Positions 18,277-27,946 of a stretch of DNA of 64,000 nucleotides are shown in pieces. The translations under genes were made by a program, and so were the position numbers. Origin of the DNA: Opitutaceae bacterium (GTDB lineage Bacteria > Verrucomicrobiota > Verrucomicrobiia > Opitutales > Opitutaceae). Under the pieces are notes generated by a model. That model was not told the DNA's origin. It made no database searches and worked only from the letters and a program-made list of their open reading frames with translations. The DNA lies in contig CANJNJ010000006.1 in NCBI GenBank assembly GCA_947474995.1, positions 1 through 64,000 on the forward strand, read 5' to 3'. Numbering within the stretch: the first letter of the stretch is position 1; each line of letters begins with the position of its first letter.

Positions 18277-18301
18277 GACGATGTCCAAGTGCGCCCTTTG
18301 T

Positions 18302-18382
18302 TTGTCCTTCTGCGCGCCAGCGAAGAATCCACGCAAACTGAGCAACGTACCGTATGGATTCTTTGCTGCGCTCAGAATAACA
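18302..18382. repeat. MITE-like inverted repeat family C copy
   Basis: CCTTCTGCGCGCCAGCGAAGAATCCA ... TGGATTCTTTGCTGCGCTCAGAATAAC. Confidence 0.75.
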
Positions 18383-18461
18383 GCCCTTTTTCAGTTTCCT
18401 CGTTTTCCGCTTTTCCAATTTTCCGCTTTCCGCCTTTTCCGATTTTTCCGCCTTTTCCCTC

Positions 18462-19082
18462 ATGCCCATTCACATTCTCGATCATCCGCTCGCGGCGCAC
18501 ATCATCACGCACCTGCGCGACAAGACCACGAAGCCGGCGACGTTTCGCACCCTGTCTTACCAGATTGGCCTGCTGCTGGCGATTGAGGCGACCAACGGGA
18601 TCGAGACCGTGTCGAAGGAAATCGACACGCCGCTCGAGCGGGTGCAGGGCCGGGTCCTGACGCATCAGCCACTCGTCGTCGTGCCGATCCTGCGCGCCGG
18701 ACTCGGCATGGTGCAGCCCTTCACCGATATCTTTCCCGATGTGAGCGTGGGTTATGTCGGGCTGGAACGGGATCACGAGACCGCCAAAGCCCGAACCTAC
18801 TATTGCAAGCTCCCGCCGCTCGCCGGCCGGCAGGTCTTCATCGTCGATCCCATGCTCGCCACCGGCGGCTCGGCCGTTTCGGCGTTGACGGCGGTGAAGA
18901 ATGCCGGGGCCGTCAACCCGACCCTGGTTTCCATCGTCAGCTCGCCGGAGGGTGTCGCCGCCGTGGAAAAAGGTCATCCCGGCACCGTGATTCACACGGC
19001 CGCGTTGGATCGGGAACTGAACGCCCGAAAGTACATCCTGCCCGGCCTCGGCGATTTTGGGGACCGGCTGTATGGGACGTAA
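18462..19082 (+). CDS. upp: Uracil phosphoribosyltransferase
   Basis: VVVPILRAGLGMVQPF, VFIVDPMLATGGSAVSAL, YILPGLGDFGDRLYGT. Confidence 0.97.
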   Translation: MPIHILDHPLAAHIITHLRDKTTKPATFRTLSYQIGLLLAIEATNGIETVSKEIDTPLERVQGRVLTHQPLVVVPILRAGLGMVQPFTDIFPDVSVGYVGLERDHETAKARTYYCKLPPLAGRQVFIVDPMLATGGSAVSALTAVKNAGAVNPTLVSIVSSPEGVAAVEKGHPGTVIHTAALDRELNARKYILPGLGDFGDRLYGT

Positions 19083-19103
19083 GGCGGCGACGGCTGGCGT
19101 TTG

Positions 19104-19204
19104 GGTTGGTCGTCCCGCCTTTAGGCGGAATCGGATTCATCAGGAGCCGATTGGGATTCGCCACCGTGCGGGAAATTTATCCGCCTGAAGGCGGAACGAC
19201 CAAC
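19104..19204. repeat. Paired palindromic repeat family A copy
   Basis: GTTGGTCGTCCCGCCTTTAGGCGGAA ... TCCGCCTGAAGGCGGAACGACCAAC. Confidence 0.8.
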
Positions 19205-19218
19205 ACCCCCTCGGTCGT

Positions 19219-20943
19219 TTACTTCGCCGCTTCGATCTGCGCTTGCAGTCGCACGAACGATTCGCGCTCCTCGTCGGTGCTCGCGATGCGCAGGCCGTGA
19301 TGCACGAAAGCGGCGGCCGCATCCTGAAAGCCGTAACGCGCGTTGAGCCCGGCCGCCCGCAGCGCCAGCGCGGGGCGGCGCGGAAACAACCGGACCCCTT
19401 CGTCGAGCACTTGCAGATGGCCCCGCGACGGCGCGCTCGCCGAGTGGGCCCACGCCTCCGCGATGAGCTCGTAAACTTCGGGCAACGGCGGCTCCTGCCG
19501 GCGGGCGGCAAACAACGGGGTCAGCACGGAGGCGAGTTGCTCCGGCGCGAGCTGGAAGTCGGCTCCTGTCGGGCTTCCGCCCAGTTCGGCCAGGCGCAGT
19601 CGCGCCAGTTCGTACCAGGCTCGCGGCCGCATGGAACCGCCCTGCGCAGCGGCTTCGAGATACGCTCTGGCCTGCGCCGCGTTGCCGGCATCGCTTTCGC
19701 ATAATCCCAGCACGGCCAGCAGTCGGGGATCCCTCACCTCGCGCTCGTAGGCATGCCGCAGCGTGCGGCGGGCCTGCTCGAGATATTTGGCGCTTAGCTC
19801 GGGGGACGTCCGGGTCACGAAGGCGATTTCCATCCGCTCCCAGTCGCCCTTGATCCGGCCGATTTCCGCCTCGCTCGCATCGCGCAACGCGAGCTTCGGC
19901 AGCCGGGCGAGATGCGCCGGGCGAAAATGCATCGTGCCCTTCACCGCCACCGGACGGTAGGCGGTCAGTTCCGCGAGTGCGGTCGGCCAATCGAGGCCGA
20001 GGCAGGCGGTGAACAGCTCTTCCGAAGCACCTTCGATCGCGCAGCGCTCGACGAATTTCCAAAATCCGGCCCGCCGTGGCGCATCGCGTCCATCCAGCGC
20101 CCACCGCATCAGCAGATCCGCCTGCGCCCGCCACAACGCCACCGGTTCAACGCCTGCCGCCGCCGGCAGCGGCGGCACCACTCCCGCAAAAAAATCCGCC
20201 AGCGGGAACAGCGGCACCGCCGTCTTCGGATCCTTCTTCAGCGCTGACGTGGCGGCGGCCGACAGCCACTCCATCGGTTCCACCGCCAGCTCATTGCCGT
20301 CGAATTTTACCCGCCCGTAAACCGACAGGAAGCCGCTCAGGAACCAAATCGGCAGCGCTGGCAGCCGGCTTTTCGCGAGATAGGAAACGTAATCCGTGGT
20401 CAGCGCGAGGTGCTCGGGATCAAAATTATCGCCGCGGACGATCATAAAAATCGTCATCGCATCCACGTCCCACAGCCGGAGGTTGGGGAGGAAACTGTAC
20501 CGCGGGCTGGCGTTGACCATGGCGATGCCGCGGCGCCCAATCGGCACGATGGCTTCGACCGGCGGAATCTCCGGCGCCGTGCGCAGCAGGCGGGCGATGA
20601 CCTCGCGCGACGCTGCGGGCTGGAGTTCCTCGTCGAACAGGATGACAGCCTTCGGCACGGCCAGTTTAAATTGCAACGGCTCCGGGAGAATTTCCGCGAG
20701 TAACTGGTGCAGCCGGTAGTGCGCCTCCAGGACGCGCTGGGTCGTGCCGTCGGCCGAGCGCGACAGAATTTCAAAGCCCCCGCCCTCCGCGTAGCGCCAC
20801 GGCCGGCCCTTGATCGCGTCTTCAACGATAAACGGCGGGAGCGCGACCGGCTGATCCGCCGCCGGTTCGCCGGCGACGCTGATGGACGGCAAACCCAGCG
20901 CGAGGCCGGCAAGCAGAAGAAACGGGGACCGGGGGTAACTCAT
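19219..20943 (-). CDS. Secreted TPR-like protein of unknown function
   Basis: Signal peptide MSYPRSPFLLLAGLALGLPSISVAG at ATG 20943; C-terminal helical repeats. Confidence 0.6.
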   Translation of the reverse strand: MSYPRSPFLLLAGLALGLPSISVAGEPAADQPVALPPFIVEDAIKGRPWRYAEGGGFEILSRSADGTTQRVLEAHYRLHQLLAEILPEPLQFKLAVPKAVILFDEELQPAASREVIARLLRTAPEIPPVEAIVPIGRRGIAMVNASPRYSFLPNLRLWDVDAMTIFMIVRGDNFDPEHLALTTDYVSYLAKSRLPALPIWFLSGFLSVYGRVKFDGNELAVEPMEWLSAAATSALKKDPKTAVPLFPLADFFAGVVPPLPAAAGVEPVALWRAQADLLMRWALDGRDAPRRAGFWKFVERCAIEGASEELFTACLGLDWPTALAELTAYRPVAVKGTMHFRPAHLARLPKLALRDASEAEIGRIKGDWERMEIAFVTRTSPELSAKYLEQARRTLRHAYEREVRDPRLLAVLGLCESDAGNAAQARAYLEAAAQGGSMRPRAWYELARLRLAELGGSPTGADFQLAPEQLASVLTPLFAARRQEPPLPEVYELIAEAWAHSASAPSRGHLQVLDEGVRLFPRRPALALRAAGLNARYGFQDAAAAFVHHGLRIASTDEERESFVRLQAQIEAAK

Positions 20944-21057
20944 CGAGCGAGGCGCAGTGTGCCCGCGCGCAGCAAGGCGGGCAAGGCCGACGGAGGAGGC
21001 CCGAGAGCCAGCGGAGGCCGGGCCAAGTTCGTTCGTGCTGCGTTTTGGTTCCGCCGG

Positions 21058-21131
21058 CCACGCCGCAGAACACGCGACCCACCGTTTACGATGATCGCAC
21101 CGGGTGGGCCGGCCACTCCGTGCGCGGCCAA
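21058..21131. repeat. Degenerate inverted repeat family F
   Basis: ACCGGGTGGGCCGGCCACTCCGTGCGCGGCC arm closely matches 62923-62953. Confidence 0.55.
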
Positions 21132-21374
21132 TCCCGTGGCGCCCAAAGGCTGGCATGAACTTTAACCACACTCGAAACGGTCGGCTTGCTGGGGACGCGG
21201 CGCCCTCGCCGCGTCGAAATGAGCAAGAACCGCGACGAGGGCGTCGCGGCCCCAGTGAAGGTGGGGCGAAAGCGCCTGACAGACTTCAGGTCACTTTCGA
21301 CGCCGGTCCCGTGGTCGCGAGGCCGGCGCTACCTTGGGCGAGTTTTCGGCCGAGTCCGGGAACCGACCTTCGCG

Positions 21375-22877
21375 TTACGCGATCTTCGGCACGACGAAAC
21401 CGGACCGATAGTCGCGACTCAGCAGGTGATTCGCCGCCTTGGAAAACTCCCCGGTGAACGTCGCGGACTTGGCGTCGAGCCCCAGCGCCACGCCCAGCGT
21501 CAATTCCTTGACGTCGATCTTGTTGGCGCCGAGGTGATCGACCATCCGGCCGCAGGCCTCGGCCAATCCGGCGTCGCCCTTGACCCGCTCGCGCAATTCG
21601 CCCGGATTCGTCGCTTTCCCCACTTGGTGCGAGAGATTCCCCAAATGGCAGAGCGCGCTGGAAATATTGCCCTGCTCGATCGGACCGTAGAGATCCGCCG
21701 TCTTCCGGCTGTGGATGACGTCGATGAAGTTCTGCATGTGGCGATCCTTGCCTTTGAACTGCTTCACGACCTTGCCCTTTTTGTCGTAGGCGGTCGCCGT
21801 GAAATACTCGGTCGTCACCACGCTGCCGCCTTCACATTCGACGACATTGCCGACTGACACCTGCGTGTCCCGGTAGCCGTCCATCCCGCTTTCCTTCGGC
21901 GAAGCGCCGGTGAGGGTGGTCGCTTTGACGTCCGCCGCGCGGGGCAATCCGCGCACTTCGAAAATCAACGGCGCCGTCGCGTAGTCATGCACCACCACCT
22001 GCGTGTTCGGCGTCTCGCCGTCATCAACGTAGCCGAGCCGGCCGCCGACGCTCATCGTCTGGCGGGGCAGGCCGGTTTCACCGAGGAACCAACGGGCGAC
22101 GTCCATCTGATGAATGCCCTGGTTGCCGACATCGCCGTTGCCGTAGGCGTAGATCCAATGCCAGTCGTAGTGCACCGGGCCATTCTTCGAAAAATTCCGA
22201 TGCGGCGGGACGAGCGGCGCGGGACCCGTCCAAAGATCATAATTGATCGAAGCCGGCACGGCCACGGGGCCGGTCACTTTGCCGATGCTGGGACGGTACT
22301 TGAAGCAAAAGCCCCGGGAGGCCGTGATTTTTCCGAGGTTGCCCGCCTGCACCCACGCCACCGCTTCGCGCAGGCCTTCGCCCGAACGGATCTGCGTGCC
22401 CGCCTGGACGATACGGTTGCTGTACTTCGCCGCCGCCGCCACGAGTTGATTACCCTCCCAGATGTTGTGTGAAACCGGCTTCTCCACGTAGACATCCTTG
22501 CCCGCCTGCAACGCCCAAATCCCGGCCAAAGCATGCCAGTGGTTCGGCGTCGCGATCGTCACCGCATCGATGTCCGGGGACGCGAACACTTCCCGCATGT
22601 CGGTGTAAGTCTTCACCGTGACCCCCTTGGCCTGGAGCTCTTGTTTCCGCTTCGCCAGCACGTCCGCGTCGGGATCACAGAGCGCCACAAGCCGTGCGCC
22701 CTTGGCGGCCAGGAGGCTGCTGATGTGGCTCTTGCCGCGGCCATTCAGCCCGAGTACGGCCACGCGGATTTCGCTGTTGGCGCCAGCGACCTGGCCCCAG
22801 GAACGAGCGCTGAGCGCGACGCCAGCGGCGGCGAAAGCGGATGTTTTGAGAAAGGTGCGGCGGGTGAGGTGGTTCAT
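21375..22877 (-). CDS. Gfo/Idh/MocA-family oxidoreductase with Tat-type signal
   Basis: RRTFLKTSAFAAAG; VAVLGLNGRGKSH; AGKDVYVEKPVSHN. Confidence 0.9.
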   Translation of the reverse strand: MNHLTRRTFLKTSAFAAAGVALSARSWGQVAGANSEIRVAVLGLNGRGKSHISSLLAAKGARLVALCDPDADVLAKRKQELQAKGVTVKTYTDMREVFASPDIDAVTIATPNHWHALAGIWALQAGKDVYVEKPVSHNIWEGNQLVAAAAKYSNRIVQAGTQIRSGEGLREAVAWVQAGNLGKITASRGFCFKYRPSIGKVTGPVAVPASINYDLWTGPAPLVPPHRNFSKNGPVHYDWHWIYAYGNGDVGNQGIHQMDVARWFLGETGLPRQTMSVGGRLGYVDDGETPNTQVVVHDYATAPLIFEVRGLPRAADVKATTLTGASPKESGMDGYRDTQVSVGNVVECEGGSVVTTEYFTATAYDKKGKVVKQFKGKDRHMQNFIDVIHSRKTADLYGPIEQGNISSALCHLGNLSHQVGKATNPGELRERVKGDAGLAEACGRMVDHLGANKIDVKELTLGVALGLDAKSATFTGEFSKAANHLLSRDYRSGFVVPKIA

Positions 22878-22910
22878 GGGGAAATCAGGGATGGTGATTC
22901 AAGGCGCTCG

Positions 22911-23012
22911 GTCATTCTGACCAAAGCGAAGTTCCCGAGCGAAACGACAGGGCGCTAATCCATGCGATCCGCAACCCGGCCAGGTGGATTCTTCGCTAGC
23001 GGTCAGAATGAC
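22911..23012. repeat. MITE-like inverted repeat family C copy
   Basis: GTCATTCTGACC...GGTGGATTCTTCGCTAGCGGTCAGAATGAC. Confidence 0.75.
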
Positions 23013-23057
23013 AAAGAAAAAGGGGGTTAAAAACATCTCCTTGGAGAGAACTCGTTG

Positions 23058-24071
23058 TCACTTGCCGGCCGCGTACTCGGCGTAACGGGCAGCGAGCTTC
23101 GCGGCTTTTTCGTCGCCGGTGTGGAAGTAAACCCGGTAGCGCATCGTGAGGCTGCCGCCCGCGGGCACGGTGTAGTCACCCTTGTGCGGTTCCTTTTCGA
23201 ATTCCTTTTCGTAATCGTGCCAGCCGAAGGGATTGGCTCCGAACAGACCGTAGTCCCGCGCCATCCACCACGTCGGGTGCCGGAGATTTTGCGGGTGGTC
23301 GAATATCGCCACGCCGTAGGTCTTGCCGTTGTGCTCCGCGTGATAATCACACCAATCGGCGCGTTTGCCCCAGGCCGCCGCATCGCGATCGCCCTTCGCG
23401 GTCACGATGTGCCCGCTGCCGCCGGTTTCGACGCCTTTCACTTTGTGCGGCATCGTCATCCATTGGGCCAGCCGGGTGGCAAACGTGCCGTCCTTGTTGT
23501 CGCCAAATTCCAGCGGGGCATCCGGCTTGGCCTGCAGCGTGATTTCAAAATCGATGAAATTTCCGTCCGGGCCGGAATGAAAGCGGAGCGTGCGCTCATC
23601 GGTGCAGATCAGCCGGTGATCGGGTGCCACCCAACGGTTCCGCGAGCGAATAATCCCCACCGGGCCGCTGGTCGTCTCGACGAGCGTCGCGTGTTCGGAC
23701 CGGCCCTTGTCCTTTGGCGACTTTCCGACGTCGCCCGTCCCCTCGTTCCAAAAATCAACTCCGCTCATCATGCTGTGCGCAAACCACATTGAGCGGTGCC
23801 ACGGGTGGTCCGTGTCGTCGCCCGCGGTCTGCTTCATCGGGAAATCACGGGTAAGCGACGTTCCATCCGGCGCGAGGATGGGATAACAATACGGCCGCGA
23901 CGCACCATCGGCAAAAACGTATTCGGTGAAAAGCTGGCCGCCAATTTCGACCCGCACACGGTCAAAAACGCGGGTCAGGGTGACGATGGGAGCGGCCGAA
24001 GCGGCGTTAAGCACCGCGACCGGTGTCCCCAGACAGGCCAGCGCCAGCAGAAACGAGAGACGGGGTTTCAT
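23058..24071 (-). CDS. DUF6807 (PmoA-like) secreted protein
   Basis: FTEYVFADGASRPYCYPILAPDGTSLTRDFPM...DHPWHRSMWFAH; signal peptide from ATG 24071. Confidence 0.8.
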   Translation of the reverse strand: MKPRLSFLLALACLGTPVAVLNAASAAPIVTLTRVFDRVRVEIGGQLFTEYVFADGASRPYCYPILAPDGTSLTRDFPMKQTAGDDTDHPWHRSMWFAHSMMSGVDFWNEGTGDVGKSPKDKGRSEHATLVETTSGPVGIIRSRNRWVAPDHRLICTDERTLRFHSGPDGNFIDFEITLQAKPDAPLEFGDNKDGTFATRLAQWMTMPHKVKGVETGGSGHIVTAKGDRDAAAWGKRADWCDYHAEHNGKTYGVAIFDHPQNLRHPTWWMARDYGLFGANPFGWHDYEKEFEKEPHKGDYTVPAGGSLTMRYRVYFHTGDEKAAKLAARYAEYAAGK

Positions 24072-24245
24072 CGTTCGGCGAGCACAACAACCCGCTGGGG
24101 CCGCGGCAATCGCAAATCCGCCCAAGCCACCAGCGCCGGGGTTTCTCCCCTTCTTGCAAGCGCCCCGACCCCGGGAATATGGAACACCTGCAAGAAAGCG
24201 AGAGGCCCCCCCGCCAGCGGCGGTGCGGCGGCATCACCCTCCACT

Positions 24246-24279
24246 ACAAAACAAATCGGCCCCATCCGAGGATGAGGCC
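24246..24279 (-). terminator. Terminator of the DUF481 gene
   Basis: - strand GGCCTCATCC-TC-GGATGGGGCC stem followed by GATTTGTTTTGT. Confidence 0.55.
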
Positions 24280-24317
24280 GTCAGGGAGCGGAATCGCTTC
24301 CGCCGAAATAATTCGGC

Positions 24318-25358
24318 TTACTTCCAATTCAGCGCCAAGCGCGTGAAGTAGCCGGTGTCGAGCTTCTCGACGCCGCGACCCGGCCGGCTGTTGTAGTCGT
24401 TGCTGACGCCAAAGCGCAGCTTCCACATCGTGCTGGCCAGCGGTAGCTCGAGGAAACTTTCGTGGGTCGCGCGATAGTTCCCCGTGTCTGCGAACGACGG
24501 TACCAACGTCAGACGATTGACGAGCGCAGCGTTGGTAAAGGTCATCGCGTGGCTCAGGCCGAAGTCCATACCGGCAGAATTCACATCAACCGTGAGCGGA
24601 CTGCGGTAGTTTTCGTTCCGGAAGGAAAGACCCACGCGGCCCGTGAGGGTCTGCTTCGCGGCTTTGATGATATCATACCCGATACCGAACGCGGCGACGT
24701 CGTAGAACTGGATATCCTTGATGCGGTCGAAGCCGCCTTCATTGCGAAGATACCACGAATATTTTCCGCTGAAATTGCTCTGGTAATCGGCGCCCGCCCT
24801 GAACTGGTCGGCCGACTTCGTGCCATCCGTCACCTGCCGGTCATACGCGGTGTAGAAAACTAATTTGTCCTGGGCGCCCGCCAGCGTCGCCCGCAGGCCA
24901 GCGGCGGTGCCGAGCTGGCTCCGGTTACCCGTCTTGCCGGCAACATCCACTGACGCCTCGTAGGACCAACCCCGTTCGAGCGCCACAATCGCCGGATCCT
25001 TGCCTCCGGCCGGCCACGAGGCCGCAACTTTGTCGACCGAGGTGCTGACGCTGCCTTCGGACGCAGCGACGTTGAGGTTTCCAGCCGAACCAGAGATCTT
25101 ACCCTCGATCCGCGTTCCGCTGGCCAGCCGGATCGCGACCGGGGCCTCGGTCGTAAGGGAAGTCACTTCCGACTGCTTGACCGCGATCGTGCCGGCGTAG
25201 GAAGTCTCGACCGAGACGGAACCGCCGTCGATTTTGACGACCTTGCCGACTAGCCGGGCGCCGTCCTTGGTTTCGACGACGTCGGCCGACAATTGAGCCG
25301 CGGAAATGACCGCAAGGAAAAAGGCGATTAGAGCCCCGGAAGTGGAGTGCTTATTCAT
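24318..25358 (-). CDS. DUF481-family outer-membrane beta-barrel protein
   Basis: Signal peptide from ATG 25358; GWSYEASVDVAGKTGNRSQLGTAAGL and C-terminal beta-strand pattern. Confidence 0.8.
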   Translation of the reverse strand: MNKHSTSGALIAFFLAVISAAQLSADVVETKDGARLVGKVVKIDGGSVSVETSYAGTIAVKQSEVTSLTTEAPVAIRLASGTRIEGKISGSAGNLNVAASEGSVSTSVDKVAASWPAGGKDPAIVALERGWSYEASVDVAGKTGNRSQLGTAAGLRATLAGAQDKLVFYTAYDRQVTDGTKSADQFRAGADYQSNFSGKYSWYLRNEGGFDRIKDIQFYDVAAFGIGYDIIKAAKQTLTGRVGLSFRNENYRSPLTVDVNSAGMDFGLSHAMTFTNAALVNRLTLVPSFADTGNYRATHESFLELPLASTMWKLRFGVSNDYNSRPGRGVEKLDTGYFTRLALNWK

Positions 25359-25412
25359 GGTTAGAACGGTGGAGAAAGTGGTGAGATAAAGTGCGTCCAT
25401 TTCAGGTCAAGC

Positions 25413-25471
25413 GTATAGTGTATTATACCTATACCGACTAGGGGTAACGCCTAGAGCCCGAAAAACGGGCT
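25413..25471. promoter_or_regulatory. Divergent intergenic region with three dyads
   Basis: GTATAG-N10-CTATAC; CTAGG-N7-CCTAG; AGCCCG-A5-CGGGCT. Confidence 0.4.
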
Positions 25472-25520
25472 GCTCGACTCATGCGGCCCATGCGTTTTGG
25501 CTGCCGAGTTCCGCCACCGC

Positions 25521-26468
25521 ATGTCTTCGTCCGTTCAACGCCCCAACCTCCTCGTCGCCGACCGCTGGCAAGAGTATCAACTGATGGACTGCGGCAACGG
25601 CATGAAGCAGGAGCGCTGGGGCGAGTTTACCCTCGTTCGGCCGGATCCGCAGATCATCTGGCCGCGGCACGGCGACGCCGCGCCTAAAATACTGGACCAA
25701 TCAGACCGATTGGACCTATGGAAAAACTGGGACGGCTTCTACCATCGCAGCGAGCAAGGCGGCGGCAAGTGGGAGTTTCGGCGCCCCCTGCCCGACCACT
25801 GGAAGATTTCTTACGCGCCGCTGGGGCTCACCTTCAAGATTCACCCGACAGCCTTCAAGCACACCGGACTCTTTCCGGAGCAGGCGGTGAACTGGGATTG
25901 GTTCAGCGCGAAGATCGCGCTGGCGAAAAAAGCCGGCCGCGACGTCAACGTCCTCAATCTTTTCGGCTACACCGGCGCCGCCACGGTCGCCGCGGCCAAG
26001 GCCGGTGCCAGCGTGTGCCACGTCGACGCCGCCGAGGGCATGGTGAAATGGTGCCGCGAAAACGCCGCCTTGAGCGGCCTCGCCGACGCGCCCATCCGCT
26101 ACATCGCCGACGACTGCCTCAAGTTTGTCCGCCGCGAACTCAAGCGCGGCCGCCGCTACGACGCCATCATCATGGACCCGCCGACCTACGGCCGCGGCAG
26201 CACGGGCGAGATGTGGAAGCTCGAGGATCACCTCTGGGACCTGCTCACCGAGTGTCGCGCCCTGCTTAGTGAGCAACCGCTTTTCTTTCTCATCAACGCC
26301 TACACCGCGCGCCTCTCCCCCACGGTCGTCGCCAATTTGCTCACCGAGTTGATGCACTCTGCTGGCCAGCCGAGCGGCGCCAAAATCACCGCCGGCGAAG
26401 TCGGCCTGCCCATCAAGAGCGACGGCAAGATACTCCCCTGCGGCATCTACGGCCGGTGGGAGAGTTAA
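25521..26468 (+). CDS. Class I SAM-dependent methyltransferase, RlmI/RlmK-like
   Basis: VLNLFGYTGAATVAAAKAGASVCHVDAAEGMVKWCREN...YDAIIMDPPTYGRG. Confidence 0.85.
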   Translation: MSSSVQRPNLLVADRWQEYQLMDCGNGMKQERWGEFTLVRPDPQIIWPRHGDAAPKILDQSDRLDLWKNWDGFYHRSEQGGGKWEFRRPLPDHWKISYAPLGLTFKIHPTAFKHTGLFPEQAVNWDWFSAKIALAKKAGRDVNVLNLFGYTGAATVAAAKAGASVCHVDAAEGMVKWCRENAALSGLADAPIRYIADDCLKFVRRELKRGRRYDAIIMDPPTYGRGSTGEMWKLEDHLWDLLTECRALLSEQPLFFLINAYTARLSPTVVANLLTELMHSAGQPSGAKITAGEVGLPIKSDGKILPCGIYGRWES

Positions 26469-26515
26469 CCTCGCCGCCCCCGCCCCTTTTTCTCGCCCGA
26501 CTTCCCACCAATCCG

Positions 26516-26538
26516 GTTTGTCATCTAATAGATGACAA
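26516..26538. repeat. Perfect 23-nt palindrome TTTGTCATCTA-A-TAGATGACAAA between convergent genes
   Basis: 11-bp perfect arms and 1-nt centre; between gene ends at 26468 and 26576. Confidence 0.6.
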
Positions 26539-26575
26539 AAAAACGCAGCCGTGCAGCCGCGGGACCGCGGGGGGA

Positions 26576-27040
26576 TTAAGGGTGGGCGTATTGGGTTAGC
26601 TCGAGAATCACACCGTCGGGGTCGAGAAAGTAGGCGAGGGTCTTCTCACCCTCCTCGTGTTGCACGACGCCGACAGGAACCCGCACCGGCTCGCTGAACA
26701 GCTCGACGCCGGCGGCACGCAGTCGGACGATCATCGCGGGCAGGTCGTCCACGCGCAGGGCGATGTGCCGCAAACCGAGCGTGTTGGCCCGACTGTTGAC
26801 GGACACCGTCTCACCTTTAGGCGCGACATAGCAAAGCAACTCAATCCGGGGCTCGCCGGCGGGGGCGACGACATAGGCGACGCGACCTTTCACGCCGCGG
26901 AGGCCCACGATCTTGTCGATCCACCCGCCTTCGAGGTAGGCCTCCTTGGTTTTGGCAAACCCCAGCACCTCGGTGTAAAACTTCACCGAACGCTCGAGGT
27001 CCCCGACCACGATGTTGATGTGATCAATGGCACGAATCAT
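26576..27040 (-). CDS. VOC/glyoxalase family protein
   Basis: DHINIVVGDLERSVKFYTEVLGF...HIALRVDDL...FLDPDGVILELTQ. Confidence 0.9.
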   Translation of the reverse strand: MIRAIDHINIVVGDLERSVKFYTEVLGFAKTKEAYLEGGWIDKIVGLRGVKGRVAYVVAPAGEPRIELLCYVAPKGETVSVNSRANTLGLRHIALRVDDLPAMIVRLRAAGVELFSEPVRVPVGVVQHEEGEKTLAYFLDPDGVILELTQYAHP

Positions 27041-27162
27041 CGGCCCAACCTACGCCCGCGGCGGGCGGTTGGAAGTTGAAAGGTGCTTTCAATTTTCAAC
27101 CTTCAACTCAACGGGCCTTTTACGGCTTTGCGCCACGCACGGCCATCACCAACACTCCGCCG

Positions 27163-27891
27163 ATGCCTTCGCTCGCCGCAACCTACCACGCCCGTTCCAC
27201 CGAACTGCTCAACCAAGCGTGGACCAATAACGCCCCCACGATCGCCCGCCTCGCTCCGATTATCGGCGCGTCGATGGCACAGGGTGGCGTCGTCCACACG
27301 TTCGGCAGCGGACACAGCGAACTCATCTCGCGCGAAATCATCGGCCGCGCGGGCGGTTTCGTCTGCGTCACCGGCGTGATCGATCCCACGGGTGGCTTCA
27401 TCGAAAACCTTCCCGGCTACGGCGCGCGGCTCATCGAGCGCTACGACCGCCAATACCAACTTATCCCCGGCGAGGTCATCATCGTCATTTCGAATTCCGG
27501 TAAAAACGGCTCGCCCATCGATGTCGCCCTCTACGCGAAGCAAAAAGGCCTCACCGTCGTCGCGCTCTCGTGTCTCGCGATGTCGCGCGTCACGCCTTCG
27601 CAGCACTCCGGCGGCAAGCGGCTCTTCGAGGTGGCCGATCACGTCCTCGACAACGGTGGCGTTCCCGGTGACGCCATCGTCGAAGTGGCGCCCGGGCTGA
27701 ACGCCGGGCCGACCTCCACATTGATCGGTTGTTCGGTGTTAAACTGGCTCATGCTCGCCACGATGGACTGGCTCAAGGCCAACGGCCACCCGCTCCCGGT
27801 CCTGCGCAGCCAAAACCTGCCCGGCGCGATCGAGCACAACCGCGAACTCGGCAAAAAGTACAAAGCCCGCCTCAGTCGCCAACTCGCGTAG
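27163..27891 (+). CDS. SIS-domain phosphosugar-binding protein
   Basis: HTFGSGHSELISREIIGRAGG; EVIIVISNSGKNGSPIDVALYAKQKGLTVVAL. Confidence 0.85.
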   Translation: MPSLAATYHARSTELLNQAWTNNAPTIARLAPIIGASMAQGGVVHTFGSGHSELISREIIGRAGGFVCVTGVIDPTGGFIENLPGYGARLIERYDRQYQLIPGEVIIVISNSGKNGSPIDVALYAKQKGLTVVALSCLAMSRVTPSQHSGGKRLFEVADHVLDNGGVPGDAIVEVAPGLNAGPTSTLIGCSVLNWLMLATMDWLKANGHPLPVLRSQNLPGAIEHNRELGKKYKARLSRQLA

Positions 27892-27946
27892 GAAATTTGG
27901 CCCGTTTCGATTTTTGGGCTATTCATCCAATCTACTCTTCGATTCC

